Shown: positions 1-8,011 of the stretch, one piece after another
Layout of the letters: each line of letters starts with the position of its first letter
Position numbering within the stretch: the first letter of the stretch is position 1
Assembly (NCBI RefSeq): GCF_018129985.1
Contig: NZ_JAFCKT010000006.1
Location: forward strand, 358,741-422,740
DNA: 64,000 bases
Source: Bradyrhizobium sp. SZCCT0148
Lineage (GTDB): Bacteria > Pseudomonadota > Alphaproteobacteria > Rhizobiales > Xanthobacteraceae
Direction of reading: 5' to 3'
Notes under the pieces: generated by a model
Told to the model about the DNA's origin: nothing
The model's input: the letters and a program-made list of their open reading frames with translations, nothing else
The model's database searches: none
Position numbers and translations under genes: made by a program

Positions 1-174
1 GAAGATCAAGGTCCAGGCGGGACCGAACAGCCAATCCGGTGGCTGCCAAGACGGCTTGATGAGGCTCTGATACCAGATCCCGGTGTCGGTCAACGTGCCG
101 CCCAACGCGGCAATAAAGACCGCAACGGAAGCCGCGATCGCGACAGGCTTCCAGAAACTGCCGCGCGTGGCCAT
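1..174 (-). CDS. tspO: TspO/MBR family protein (partial, runs off left edge)
   Basis: Only the first 58 residues are present. They show an N-terminal membrane segment (about residues 10-28) and the tryptophan-rich stretch KPSWQPPDWLFGPAWT (residues 43-58) typical of the TspO/peripheral benzodiazepine receptor family, a five-helix membrane protein that binds porphyrins. In Rhodobacter this protein (also called CrtK/TspO) tunes expression of photosynthesis genes. The ATG overlaps the TAA stop of bchP (TAATG), so translation is probably coupled to the bacteriochlorophyll genes upstream. The rest of the gene lies left of base 1. Confidence 0.9.
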   Translation of the reverse strand, partial: MATRGSFWKPVAIAASVAVFIAALGGTLTDTGIWYQSLIKPSWQPPDWLFGPAWTLIF

Positions 175-1370
175 TACGCCGATGCCAGCCCTGCCATGTG
201 GGCAAGGTTCTTGAAGAATATGCGCACATGGGCGACCGGCTTGGCGCGAACAAGTTCCTTGTTCATGTAGGCATCCCACGTCAGCTTCTGGACGTCGCGG
301 TCGCGGCAGATGCTGACGAAGCGTTCGCGGCGGCGATCGTTGGAGTACCAGTACCACTGCATCACGCCGAGAATCCAGAACACCACGCCGTGCAGCCGCA
401 CGAAGCGCTTTCGCGCGTTGCGCAAGGCCTTGGCGTTCCCGGTCTCCAGAAACTCGTCGACGGCTTCCGCCGACAACCGTCCGCCGATCATCGCGTAGTA
501 AATGCCCTCGCCCGACGCAGGAGCAACGACTCCCGCTGCATCGCCGGCGAGCAGCACGCTGTGCCCATCATCCCATCGCGGCAGCGGGTGCAGCGGGATC
601 GGGGCTCCTTCGCGGCGAATCGTCTCGGATGTTCCAAGCCCTGCAGCGTCTCGCAAGCTGCCAACCGACTCCCGCAGTGAAAATCCCTTGCGGGCAGACC
701 CAGTGCCGACGCTGACGGTGTCGCCATGCGGGAAGACCCAACCGTAGAAGTCGGGAGACACAGTGCCGCGGTAATAGACGTCGCAACGCGTACCGTCGAA
801 GCTGGACGCCGGCGGCGGAGCGCGGACGATCTCATGATAGGCGAACACGTAAGGCAGCCGGTCCGCACCGGGCAGACACTGCCGTGCGACGGCCGACAAG
901 GCGCCATCGGCGCCGATCAGCGCGCGGGCTCGAACGGTCTTTTCCGCCACGATCCCGTCGGCGGAGCGTGCCTCAAAATAGACAACGGTGGTGCCGGTTT
1001 CGTCGCGTTCGAAGCGCTTGAACAGGCCAGTCCTCCGCTTCGCGCCAGCCTCGGCGGCACGGGTCCGTAGCCATTCGTCAAAGACATCGCGGTCGACCAT
1101 GCCGACGAAGCCGCCGTCGATCGGCATGTCCACCTGCTGGTTCGAGGGCGACACCATTCGGGCGGAGTTGACGTGCGCGACCAACAGGTGATCGGGGATG
1201 TCAAAGTCGCGGATCAGCCGCGGCGGGATCGCACCACCGCAAGGCTTGATGCGCCCGGCACGGTCGAGCAACAACACGCTCCGCCCGAGCTTTGCAAGAT
1301 CGTGCGCGGCCGTCGCGCCGGACGGCCCGCCGCCGATCACCACGACATCGAAAATTTCCGAACTGCTCAT
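174..1370 (-). CDS. bchP: Geranylgeranyl diphosphate/geranylgeranyl-bacteriochlorophyll reductase
   Basis: This 398-residue flavoprotein reduces the geranylgeranyl tail of bacteriochlorophyll a to phytyl, the last step of pigment synthesis. The N-terminus has the FAD dinucleotide motif VVVIGGGPSGATAAHDL (about residues 8-24), followed by the BchP signature RIKPCGGAIP. A GDAAG motif later in the chain marks the second FAD contact. I chose the ATG at 1370 because it overlaps the stop of the preceding pucC-like gene by four bases (ATGA) and matches the family N-terminus; the reading frame stays open for 82 more codons upstream, but that part lies inside the neighbour and has no family features. 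It belongs to the ppsR-bchG-pucC-like-bchP-tspO string. Confidence 0.95.
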   Translation of the reverse strand: MSSSEIFDVVVIGGGPSGATAAHDLAKLGRSVLLLDRAGRIKPCGGAIPPRLIRDFDIPDHLLVAHVNSARMVSPSNQQVDMPIDGGFVGMVDRDVFDEWLRTRAAEAGAKRRTGLFKRFERDETGTTVVYFEARSADGIVAEKTVRARALIGADGALSAVARQCLPGADRLPYVFAYHEIVRAPPPASSFDGTRCDVYYRGTVSPDFYGWVFPHGDTVSVGTGSARKGFSLRESVGSLRDAAGLGTSETIRREGAPIPLHPLPRWDDGHSVLLAGDAAGVVAPASGEGIYYAMIGGRLSAEAVDEFLETGNAKALRNARKRFVRLHGVVFWILGVMQWYWYSNDRRRERFVSICRDRDVQKLTWDAYMNKELVRAKPVAHVRIFFKNLAHMAGLASA

Positions 1371-2722
1371 GACCGCGCTCCTTCTGCGATAGCGGCTACC
1401 GGCGGATCCAAAAGGCGCTGCTGCATCGCGTCCTTTGCCGGAGCACGATGAACCCAGACGGCCATCACGGCGGCAACGACGAACAATCCCGCTTCCGATG
1501 CGAACACCGCGGAATAAGACGACTCCACCGACGTCAGGACGTAGCGCGCGATGTCGCTGGCCAGCGTTCCCAGGAATCCACCGATTCCAAACGCGAACGC
1601 CTGTGCTGCGCCCCACAGACCCATGCGCACGCCTTCGCGCTTCTCATCGCCCGCTCCAACCAGCGCCATCATCGAGCCGATCGCAGCCACGGCGTAGGCC
1701 CCATTGGTGACGCCGAGCATGAACACGGTCTCGCGCAACGGCCAGGACGGCCCAACGACCGCCGCTGCCGCCAAACACAGCAGCGCGATTGCCGAGGAGA
1801 GGCATCCCCCGATGGTCCATATCTGCAGGTTTCCGCGCGATCGTGGATAGATGGCGCCGATCAACGGCACCAAGGCCATGCCGATCAACGTTCCCGCATG
1901 CTGCACACCCGAAAGCTTCGTCGTCTCGCCGGGCGTGAAGCCGAACACCGCGCCAGCGAACGGCTCGAGGATCAGATCCTGCGCGCTATACGCGAGCATC
2001 GAGACAAAAACGAAGACGGCGAACCGCCGCGACCTTGGTTCGTTCCAGACTTCTAGGAAGGCTTCGCGGAACGACGCTTCTCGCGTCGTCCGCTTCGAGA
2101 CGCGTTGGGCGTTGGTTACCTGCTCTCGTTCGACGCCCCATACGCCGATGACCGTGAGAACCATCGCCGCCACGGATACCGATCCCGATACGACGATCAG
2201 TCTCATCGGGGAAAAAGGATCGAGCAAATGGCCCGCCAAACCCGTGGTCACGATAAAGCCCGCAATCATCATCACCCAGACGATGGTCGCGGCCGCCGCA
2301 CGGCGGCTGTCGTCGGTGCGCTTCGCAAGCAACACCAGCAGCGACGTTCCGGCGGCGCCGACCCCGACGCCGATCAGGCAGAAGGCGGCCACCGCAAGCG
2401 CGATGCCGAACAGCGGATGCGTCGTCATCCAGGCCGTCGCCACCGCCGCCATCAATCCGCCGGTTGCCAGCACCGCCATGCCGCCGACGATCCACGGCGT
2501 TCGGCGGGCCCCGAGATCCGAGCCGTGGCCCCAGGCCGGCCGGAAGGCCTGGAAGGCATAGTGAACGGCGACGAGAGCGCCAGGCAGCATAGCCGGCATC
2601 GCCAGTTCCACCACCATGACCCTGTTGAGCGTCGACGTCGTCAAGACCACGATCGCACCGAGACCGGTCTGAACCAGACCGAGCCTAATGATGCCCAACC
2701 ATGAAAGAACCCGGCTGTTCAT
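1367..2722 (-). CDS. PucC-family MFS protein of the bchG-bchP cluster (Bch2/ORF428 type)
   Basis: A 451-residue, roughly 12-helix membrane protein of the PucC/LhaA branch of the major facilitator superfamily. Members help assemble light-harvesting complexes or deliver (bacterio)chlorophyll, and the copy between bchG and bchP is a standing feature of purple-bacterial clusters (often called bch2 or ORF428). Family features include the N-terminal RLGLVQTGLGAIVVLTTSTL and the later GHGSDLGARRTPWI, the cytoplasmic loop conserved in PucC proteins. The start at 2722 lies two bases after the bchG stop; the stop overlaps the bchP start. Function in light-harvesting assembly is inferred from family and position. 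Confidence 0.88.
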   Translation of the reverse strand: MNSRVLSWLGIIRLGLVQTGLGAIVVLTTSTLNRVMVVELAMPAMLPGALVAVHYAFQAFRPAWGHGSDLGARRTPWIVGGMAVLATGGLMAAVATAWMTTHPLFGIALAVAAFCLIGVGVGAAGTSLLVLLAKRTDDSRRAAAATIVWVMMIAGFIVTTGLAGHLLDPFSPMRLIVVSGSVSVAAMVLTVIGVWGVEREQVTNAQRVSKRTTREASFREAFLEVWNEPRSRRFAVFVFVSMLAYSAQDLILEPFAGAVFGFTPGETTKLSGVQHAGTLIGMALVPLIGAIYPRSRGNLQIWTIGGCLSSAIALLCLAAAAVVGPSWPLRETVFMLGVTNGAYAVAAIGSMMALVGAGDEKREGVRMGLWGAAQAFAFGIGGFLGTLASDIARYVLTSVESSYSAVFASEAGLFVVAAVMAVWVHRAPAKDAMQQRLLDPPVAAIAEGARS

Positions 2723-2724
2723 GG

Positions 2725-3618
2725 TCAGCCCGCTTTCATCGCGGCCAGCGCGAAGGCGCTGACGAGCATGCCGACGACATAGCAGCTGATCCCGGTGCCG
2801 TTGTACCAAGGGGCGCGCTGGCGCGGGCTCTTCAGAAAATGCACCATCAGAAGCAATTGCGTGAGCAACAGGACCGCTACCGCCGCCGCATAAAACGGAC
2901 GCTGCCATGCCAGTAGCAGTGCCACGACCGCCACCTGGGGCGCTGCCATCACGACGCAGGCAAACCGCGCGGCATTGTCGACGCCAAGCAGCACCGGCAG
3001 CGAATCGATCCCCATCCGCTTGTCGCCTTCGACCGACTTGAAGTCGTTGAGCGTCATGATGCCGTGGGCACCGATACTGTAGAGCAGCGCGATCAAGACG
3101 ATGTTCCAGTCGGGCGCGGATGCGCTCATCACCGCAGCACCCGTGAACCAGGGCAGGCCTTCATAACAGAGCCCACATGCCGCATTGCCCCACCAGCCGT
3201 TCTGCTTGAGGCGGATCGGCGGCGCGCTATAGGCCCAGGCCAGCACGAGGCCGACGATGGCGGCAACAAAGCCCCAGGTACCGAGCACCGTCGCAAGCAA
3301 CAGTGACAGCGCCGTCCAAAGGATCGCGATGTAGAGACCCCAGCGGCCGGGAATTCGTCCCGACGGAATCGGCCGGCCGGGCTCGTTTATGGCATCGACA
3401 TGCCTGTCATACCAGTCGTTCACGGCTTGGCTGGTGCCGCAGACCATCGGTCCCGCCAGCAGCACACCAGCGATGATCATCGGCCAACGGTGGCCCGGCG
3501 AAACGCCGGACGACACGATCCCGCATCCCAGGGCCCACATCGGCGGAAACCAGGTGATCGGCTTCAGCAGTTCGAGAACGACCGACGATGCGGGACGACT
3601 GACAACGGCACTAGTCAT
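2725..3618 (-). CDS. bchG: Bacteriochlorophyll synthase (polyprenyltransferase)
   Basis: A 297-residue UbiA-family integral membrane prenyltransferase that attaches geranylgeranyl diphosphate to bacteriochlorophyllide a. Two Asp-rich sites expected for the family are visible: NDWYDRHVDAINEPGRPIPSG (first nineteen residues hold the N-D-x3-D-x3-D pattern) and, in the second half, the region around DFKSVEGD. About eight hydrophobic helices follow. The ATG at 3618 overlaps the end of ppsR by eight bases, and the stop is two bases before the pucC-like gene, so these genes are tightly coupled. Confidence 0.95.
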   Translation of the reverse strand: MTSAVVSRPASSVVLELLKPITWFPPMWALGCGIVSSGVSPGHRWPMIIAGVLLAGPMVCGTSQAVNDWYDRHVDAINEPGRPIPSGRIPGRWGLYIAILWTALSLLLATVLGTWGFVAAIVGLVLAWAYSAPPIRLKQNGWWGNAACGLCYEGLPWFTGAAVMSASAPDWNIVLIALLYSIGAHGIMTLNDFKSVEGDKRMGIDSLPVLLGVDNAARFACVVMAAPQVAVVALLLAWQRPFYAAAVAVLLLTQLLLMVHFLKSPRQRAPWYNGTGISCYVVGMLVSAFALAAMKAG

Positions 3619-5038
3619 CTTCGACCTCCCCATCACCTGCGTGCTCCGCGAGCCCGAAGCGCCGGAGCTTGACGTATAAACTCTGACGGCTGAGTCCGAG
3701 CATTTCCGCGGCCGATGCACGGTTGTCGCCAGTCAGTTCCAGTGCGGCCTCGATCGACAATTTTTCGATGACATCGGTCGCCTCGCGCACGAGATCGCGC
3801 AGCGGAACACGGCCGATCTGTTCGGTGAGTTGGGCAACGGAGCGCGGGAGTTCGCGAGCCGAGGACGGCGATGCCGAAAGGCGCTTCTCGACATTGCGGA
3901 TTGCGAAGCCGAAACCCTGCTTGCGGTCCTCGTGGACCAGAGACGCCGCTGAGACCTCGACATCCGTGGTGGCGCCATGTTCGCCGCGCAGCGAGGTCGA
4001 GAACAGCTTGATCGAGCCGGTCTGGCGAAGATTGGCGAACGCCACCGCAAAGTCGACACCGGCACGGCCGAGCCAGCGATCCAGCGACTCCCCGCGTGCC
4101 TGCTCAGCGCTGCTGAGCTGCGCCATCTCAGTAAAAGCCGGGTTCACCTTGACGATACGGCCGTCATGCCCGGTGATGACCAACGCGTCGGGCGCGGCGT
4201 CGAAATACTCCAGCAAGCTCGATGTCGCCTTCAGCGCGTCGGCTTCCGCCGGCGTCTGCTGCGACGACAGGCGGACCAGAAACAAGGTCGCGTTCTCCTG
4301 CCGGAACTGGGACACGGCGACAAAGCACTCCCGGTCTCCCATCGCAAGCCGGGCACGGACGTTGCCGTCACGACCGGTGGCGCGAACATTGGACAGCAGG
4401 GTTTGAACCGTCTCGGCATCCGCCGAAGCGAAATGTGAGGCGAGGTTCGATTTCAGAACCTGCGGTGCGCTCTCGTCGAACAGCGCCAGCGCGGCTGGAT
4501 TGATCTCAAGAATGGCATTGTTGGAGGCATCAACGATCATGACCGCCTCCGACGAGACCTGGAATAGCAGGCGATAGCGCGTTTCGGCTTGGCGCAGCCG
4601 GGCATAGTCGCGCTCCATCGATTGCTGGGCGTTGACGAGCCGCTGCTGCATCGCTGCCAGCGGACGCAGATCGCGACCGACCACGACAAATCGATCGTTG
4701 CGTCCAATGTTGACAGCCGAATACAGCACCGGAATATCCGCGCCTCCGGGCGACGGATGGTTCACCTGACGCCAGATCGAGGACTTTCGGCTCACCGCGT
4801 CCTGGAGCAATTCTCTCGCTTTGCGACTGGTTTCGGAGGTCACGATGTCGGCGAGCTTCGAACCCAGCCAGCGGCCGTGGGCGTCGAGCTCGAGCGACAG
4901 GTCTTCCTTGTTGAAGGCGACATCGCGAATGATCCCCTCGCCGTCGATGATTACAGCGACGTCGCTGGCTGCCGCGATCAGGTTCGCGGCTGGCAATGCG
5001 CCGAGATTCCCCAGCGACTCCTTCGGAGATTTGAACAC
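3611..5038 (-). CDS. ppsR: PpsR/CrtJ-type PAS and Fis-HTH transcriptional regulator of photosynthesis genes
   Basis: A 475-residue regulator that binds TGT-N12-ACA palindromes before bch and crt genes. Domains in order: an N-terminal PAS-like region (about 15-125), a Gln/Arg-rich helix (about 126-153), a PAS domain (about 154-255), a second PAS domain (about 272-385), and a C-terminal Fis-type helix-turn-helix (about 425-463) with the family signature LGLSRQSLYVKLRR. The only cysteine is Cys238; the residue just ahead of the HTH where other family members carry a redox cysteine appears to be Ser428. The start is GTG at 5038, with no ideally spaced ribosome binding site (a GGAGG lies 18 bases upstream), so a few extra residues are possible. 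Whether it corresponds to PpsR1 or PpsR2 of Bradyrhizobium cannot be settled here. Confidence 0.93.
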   Translation of the reverse strand: MFKSPKESLGNLGALPAANLIAAASDVAVIIDGEGIIRDVAFNKEDLSLELDAHGRWLGSKLADIVTSETSRKARELLQDAVSRKSSIWRQVNHPSPGGADIPVLYSAVNIGRNDRFVVVGRDLRPLAAMQQRLVNAQQSMERDYARLRQAETRYRLLFQVSSEAVMIVDASNNAILEINPAALALFDESAPQVLKSNLASHFASADAETVQTLLSNVRATGRDGNVRARLAMGDRECFVAVSQFRQENATLFLVRLSSQQTPAEADALKATSSLLEYFDAAPDALVITGHDGRIVKVNPAFTEMAQLSSAEQARGESLDRWLGRAGVDFAVAFANLRQTGSIKLFSTSLRGEHGATTDVEVSAASLVHEDRKQGFGFAIRNVEKRLSASPSSARELPRSVAQLTEQIGRVPLRDLVREATDVIEKLSIEAALELTGDNRASAAEMLGLSRQSLYVKLRRFGLAEHAGDGEVEDD

Positions 5039-5196
5039 CTGAACCAGGGCAAATATCCTCCAACAACCCGTGATATCTCACCTAGCGTTCCTCGAACCCG
5101 GTTTTTGTTGGCGGACGACCAACGCACGAAGCCCGGATCAGGCCGTACGCCGTCGCGTCGTCTCGGACAGCCGAGCCGGGAAGACGATGAAAGCGT

Positions 5197-5234
5197 GCGC
5201 GCGCCGCAGCGGCATGTTGCAATCCGGCGCGCGC
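5197..5234 (-). terminator. Perfect 10-bp stem-loop just after pufM
   Basis: Arms at 5197-5206 and 5225-5234 are exact reverse complements (GCGCGCGCCG/CGGCGCGCGC) with an 18-base loop. It begins 16 bases after the pufM stop in the direction of transcription. There is no clear T-run behind it, so it may be an mRNA 3'-end stabiliser or a weak terminator for the puf operon rather than a canonical intrinsic terminator. It lies in the otherwise empty stretch between pufM and ppsR. Confidence 0.6.
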
Positions 5235-5250
5235 CATATCTTCAAATGAA

Positions 5251-6174
5251 TTATCGCGGCAGTGCCAGGCCGTGCTTGACGCCCCAGTCGAACCAGTTGT
5301 CGACGACGGTACCGGAAAGCAGGATCCCGATGCCGCCCGTGAGCGGGCAGAGCACCGCAAACCACCAGGCCCAGCGGTGGATAGATTCCGCCGTCGCGTT
5401 GAAGCCCATGGTCCAGCGCCAGAACAAGGCCGCCCGCTCGAGCGCCGTGCCTCTGTCGACGATCTGCTCGATCTCGCGCTCGCCGCCATAGCGGCTGACC
5501 GCCAGGATCGTTGCGCCGTGCATCGCGAACAGCAGGGCCGAGCCATACAGGAAGGCGATCGAGAGCATGTGAAACGGATTGTAGAAGAGGTTGCCGTGGG
5601 TGATCGAGAAATTGTTGGTCCAGTCGAGATGCGGGAAGATCCCGAACGGAACGGCCTCGCTGAAGTGACCCATCAGCAGCGGCCGAATGAAGCCGAGCAC
5701 CAAATAGAGCCAGATCGCGGACGCGAAGGCCCATGACACGTGCGTGCCCATGCCGAGCGCGCGGGCCCGACGGTACGTGCGCCCCCACCATAACAGGATC
5801 GAGGTGGTGAGGAAGAAGCCGGCCATCAGCCACCAGCCGCCTTCCTGCAATGGCGGAAAGCTGATGCCGTATTCAGGCTTCGGCGGCTCCAGCGACAGCC
5901 ATGGCAACTGCCTGACGAATTCGATCGGGCTCCAGTTCACCGATGCAAGCATGTTGAGACCGATGATCTCGATCGCAACGATGCCGCAGGCGATGGAGGC
6001 GAGTCCGAGAAATCCGAGATAGAACGGTCCGACCTGGGCGTCGCCGATCTTTCCGAGCCAGTAGTTGAACCGGCCCTCACTGGTACGAACCCATATTCCC
6101 GGCTGAATCGGAATGCCGGGGTAGATAGTGCTGCGCACCTGCACCTGCGTGAAGAAGTTCTGATATTGGGCCAT
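5251..6174 (-). CDS. pufM: Photosynthetic reaction centre M subunit
   Basis: A 307-residue membrane subunit that, with PufL, holds the special pair and cofactors of the type II reaction centre. Five transmembrane helices are visible. Ligand residues fall at the same numbers as in Rhodobacter sphaeroides: His182 and His202 (bacteriochlorophylls), His219, Glu234 and His266 (non-haem iron). It is the last gene of the pufBALM set, 27 bases after pufL; no pufC (tetrahaem cytochrome) follows, only a stem-loop and then ppsR. Confidence 0.98.
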   Translation of the reverse strand: MAQYQNFFTQVQVRSTIYPGIPIQPGIWVRTSEGRFNYWLGKIGDAQVGPFYLGFLGLASIACGIVAIEIIGLNMLASVNWSPIEFVRQLPWLSLEPPKPEYGISFPPLQEGGWWLMAGFFLTTSILLWWGRTYRRARALGMGTHVSWAFASAIWLYLVLGFIRPLLMGHFSEAVPFGIFPHLDWTNNFSITHGNLFYNPFHMLSIAFLYGSALLFAMHGATILAVSRYGGEREIEQIVDRGTALERAALFWRWTMGFNATAESIHRWAWWFAVLCPLTGGIGILLSGTVVDNWFDWGVKHGLALPR

Positions 6175-6201
6175 GGCTCAGGACTCTCTCTGATGACCGA
6201 A

Positions 6202-7038
6202 TTAGTTGGAGGACCAGATCGGAAGATTACGCCACCAGTTCCACCACTCCGACCAGGCATCGCCTTCCGACCATAACGGCCCGCTGATCACAATGCAGAC
6301 CGCGCTGAAGAACACCGCGGAGAGCGCGATGAACAGTCCGAGGCGATGGATGCCGATGGTGCCGACGGAATAGCCGATCAGATCCCGGAACATCGTGTTC
6401 TCATGCTCGGGCGTTTTCACAGCCTCCCCCTTGTCGGGATTGGTCGACGACAGGATCAGACCGCCGTGCAGGGCCAGCGCCAAGCACGTCGTGAAGAAGA
6501 ACGTGATGGCAATCATGTGCGCGGGATTGTAGTGGAAGTTCCCGTATTGGTAGCCGGTGTTCGACACCCAATCGAGATGGGTGATGATGCCGTAGGGGAA
6601 GCCGTAGCTCCACGATCCCATCAAGACCGGCCGGATCACCACCAGGGTGAAATAGGCTAAGATCGCGAAGCCGAAGGCGAACGGTACGTGATAGCCGATC
6701 CCGAGCTTTCGGCAGATCTCGACCTCCCGAAGCGCCCATGACACGAAGGCGCCGAGTGCGCAGATCGTGACGATTTGCCAGATCCCTCCCTCCTGCAGCG
6801 GCGCGAACGACAAGCCGTATTTTACATCCGGCGGATTGACGCTGATTTGCCAGAGATTCCAGGTGGGTCCGAGCGCAGTGTTCCAGAGGATCATCGCGAT
6901 GCCGACGAACGAGAAGAACACCGTCGTCACCCCGAAGAATCCGACGTAGAACGGACCGACCCAGAAGTCGAACAGGTCGCCACCGATGAGCGTTCCGCCA
7001 CGCACGCGATATTTTCTTTCAAAGCTGAGCATTGCCAT
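6202..7038 (-). CDS. pufL: Photosynthetic reaction centre L subunit
   Basis: A 278-residue five-helix subunit of the reaction centre core. The N-terminus MAMLSFERKYRVRGG is the standard PufL start. Cofactor ligands His154, His174 (bacteriochlorophylls), His191 and His231 (iron) are one residue higher than in Rhodobacter sphaeroides numbering. A GGAGG lies eight bases before the ATG at 7038, which decides between this start and an internal Met at residue 3. Transcribed from the puf operon after the intercistronic hairpin at 7091-7140. Confidence 0.98.
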   Translation of the reverse strand: MAMLSFERKYRVRGGTLIGGDLFDFWVGPFYVGFFGVTTVFFSFVGIAMILWNTALGPTWNLWQISVNPPDVKYGLSFAPLQEGGIWQIVTICALGAFVSWALREVEICRKLGIGYHVPFAFGFAILAYFTLVVIRPVLMGSWSYGFPYGIITHLDWVSNTGYQYGNFHYNPAHMIAITFFFTTCLALALHGGLILSSTNPDKGEAVKTPEHENTMFRDLIGYSVGTIGIHRLGLFIALSAVFFSAVCIVISGPLWSEGDAWSEWWNWWRNLPIWSSN

Positions 7039-7090
7039 CGTTCGTTCCTCCGCCTGCGAAAACCAGCGTGACCATCATCCCCGGGTCGCT

Positions 7091-7140
7091 ACCGGAAGCG
7101 GACGAGACGGGCCGCTCGATCCTGCCTCGTCCGTTCCGGT
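7091..7140 (-). promoter_or_regulatory. pufA-pufL intercistronic stem-loop
   Basis: Arms at 7091-7106 and 7126-7140 pair over 15 bp with one bulged base (ACCGGAA-g-CGGACGAG against CTCGTCCGTTCCGGT) and a 19-base loop. It occupies most of the 120-base gap between pufA and pufL and has no T-run after it, so it is not a typical terminator. In Rhodobacter, hairpins at this place protect the 3' end of the pufBA transcript and give an excess of light-harvesting 1 over reaction-centre mRNA; the same role is inferred here. Confidence 0.8.
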
Positions 7141-7158
7141 ACGCATTTCGTCATGCCA

Positions 7159-7350
7159 TCAGGACGGCATGCTTGGTGGTGTGTACGGCAGAGTGATCTC
7201 TGACGTCTTCGCCTTGCGAGGCCCGTCCAGCCAATTGAACCGGTCGGTCGACAGCAGGATGAAGTGGATCACGATCGCCAGTCCGAACAGGAACGTGAAG
7301 AGCGCGACCAAGGCACGGCGCGGATCGAACAGAAGCCAAATTCGCCACAT
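7159..7350 (-). CDS. pufA: Light-harvesting 1 alpha polypeptide
   Basis: A 63-residue single-helix antenna peptide. MWRIWLLFDPRRAL is the standard LH1 alpha N-terminus, followed by the membrane helix with the bacteriochlorophyll-binding His29 and a post-helix WLDGP. A GGAGG five bases before the ATG marks the start. It lies 12 bases after pufB. Together with PufB it forms the ring around the reaction centre. Confidence 0.97.
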   Translation of the reverse strand: MWRIWLLFDPRRALVALFTFLFGLAIVIHFILLSTDRFNWLDGPRKAKTSEITLPYTPPSMPS

Positions 7351-7362
7351 GATTGCCTCCCT

Positions 7363-7581
7363 TTATGTCAGGTACGAAAGGGCGACGCTGGCGACGTGCT
7401 GAATGCTATCCACCGCCGTCGTCTTGTAGCCGCCCGGGCCGGGCAACCAGGGACGCCACATCCAGGCGAGGATATGGGCAACCACCGCGACAGCCGTGAA
7501 GAGCAGGAAGCTCGTCATGAATATCGAATGGAATTCCTTGGCTTCAGCTTCGGATAGCCCCGATAAGGAACCGTCCTTCAT
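7363..7581 (-). CDS. pufB: Light-harvesting 1 beta polypeptide with C-terminal extension
   Basis: A 72-residue antenna peptide. The core (LSEAEAKEFHSIF, then a membrane helix with His36 and the AWMWRPWLPG end) is typical LH1 beta. After WRPWLPG the chain runs about 25 more residues (GYKTTAVDSIQHVASVALS...), longer than the roughly 50-residue betas of Rhodobacter. The ATG is preceded by AGGAGG with six bases of spacing. First gene of the core puf set, 119 bases after the pufQ-like gene. Confidence 0.96.
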   Translation of the reverse strand: MKDGSLSGLSEAEAKEFHSIFMTSFLLFTAVAVVAHILAWMWRPWLPGPGGYKTTAVDSIQHVASVALSYLT

Positions 7582-7700
7582 TTGGTATCCTCCTAGTGAT
7601 GGCCTTGCGGCCGTTCGCCGCCCGAGCGTGGGCGACAGCGATTGCCGAATCCATCGATACGGCAGTTATCCGCCCGGCAACCGGCCGGACGGAATCCCGG
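7582..7700 (-). promoter_or_regulatory. pufQ-like to pufB intergenic leader
   Basis: A 119-base non-coding stretch ahead of pufB. It is GC-rich with short inverted repeats (for example GGCCGGTTGCCGGGC and CGGCCGCAAGGCC) and ends in the strong AGGAGG of pufB. It contains no TGT-N12-ACA box. In Rhodobacter a puf promoter and an RNA-processing region lie at this place, but I cannot identify a specific promoter element here. Confidence 0.35.
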
Positions 7701-7937
7701 TTACAGTCCCATGAACGATGAGGTCACGATCGTGCCGGCAGCACTGCGGGCCTCCGCGAAGATCGATTCGCGATTCCTGGAATGGTCGAAGACCGCTCGC
7801 TTGCGCCAGGGTGTCAGCCGCGAGAGCGCAGCCCGCAACAGAAAGGCCACGTAGCAGGCGCCAAATACCGCGTGGGATTCGATAGTCTTGTTCTCGCCGT
7901 GCGCTTTCGCTCGATCGCCATAAGCATAATCGGACAT
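7701..7937 (-). CDS. pufQ: Small membrane protein in the pufQ position (PufQ-like)
   Basis: A 78-residue protein with one hydrophobic segment (about residues 22-40) and a basic stretch after it, ending AARSAAGTIV-like (AEARSAAGTIVTSSFMGL). It sits exactly where pufQ sits in other purple bacteria, between bchZ and pufB. The start at 7937 is set by a GGAGG eight bases upstream; the same frame continues to an ATG at 8015 that overlaps the bchZ stop (ATGA), which would add 26 residues. PufQ is needed for normal bacteriochlorophyll synthesis in Rhodobacter and is thought to carry pigment intermediates. Sequence similarity to PufQ is weak by eye, so the name rests mainly on position, size and topology. 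Confidence 0.6.
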   Translation of the reverse strand: MSDYAYGDRAKAHGENKTIESHAVFGACYVAFLLRAALSRLTPWRKRAVFDHSRNRESIFAEARSAAGTIVTSSFMGL

Positions 7938-8011
7938 CGACATCACCTCCCGCATATCGTCTTTCAGGTGCAGATACGGAATCACCGGAAACAAACCGGC
8001 TTCGATAATTC

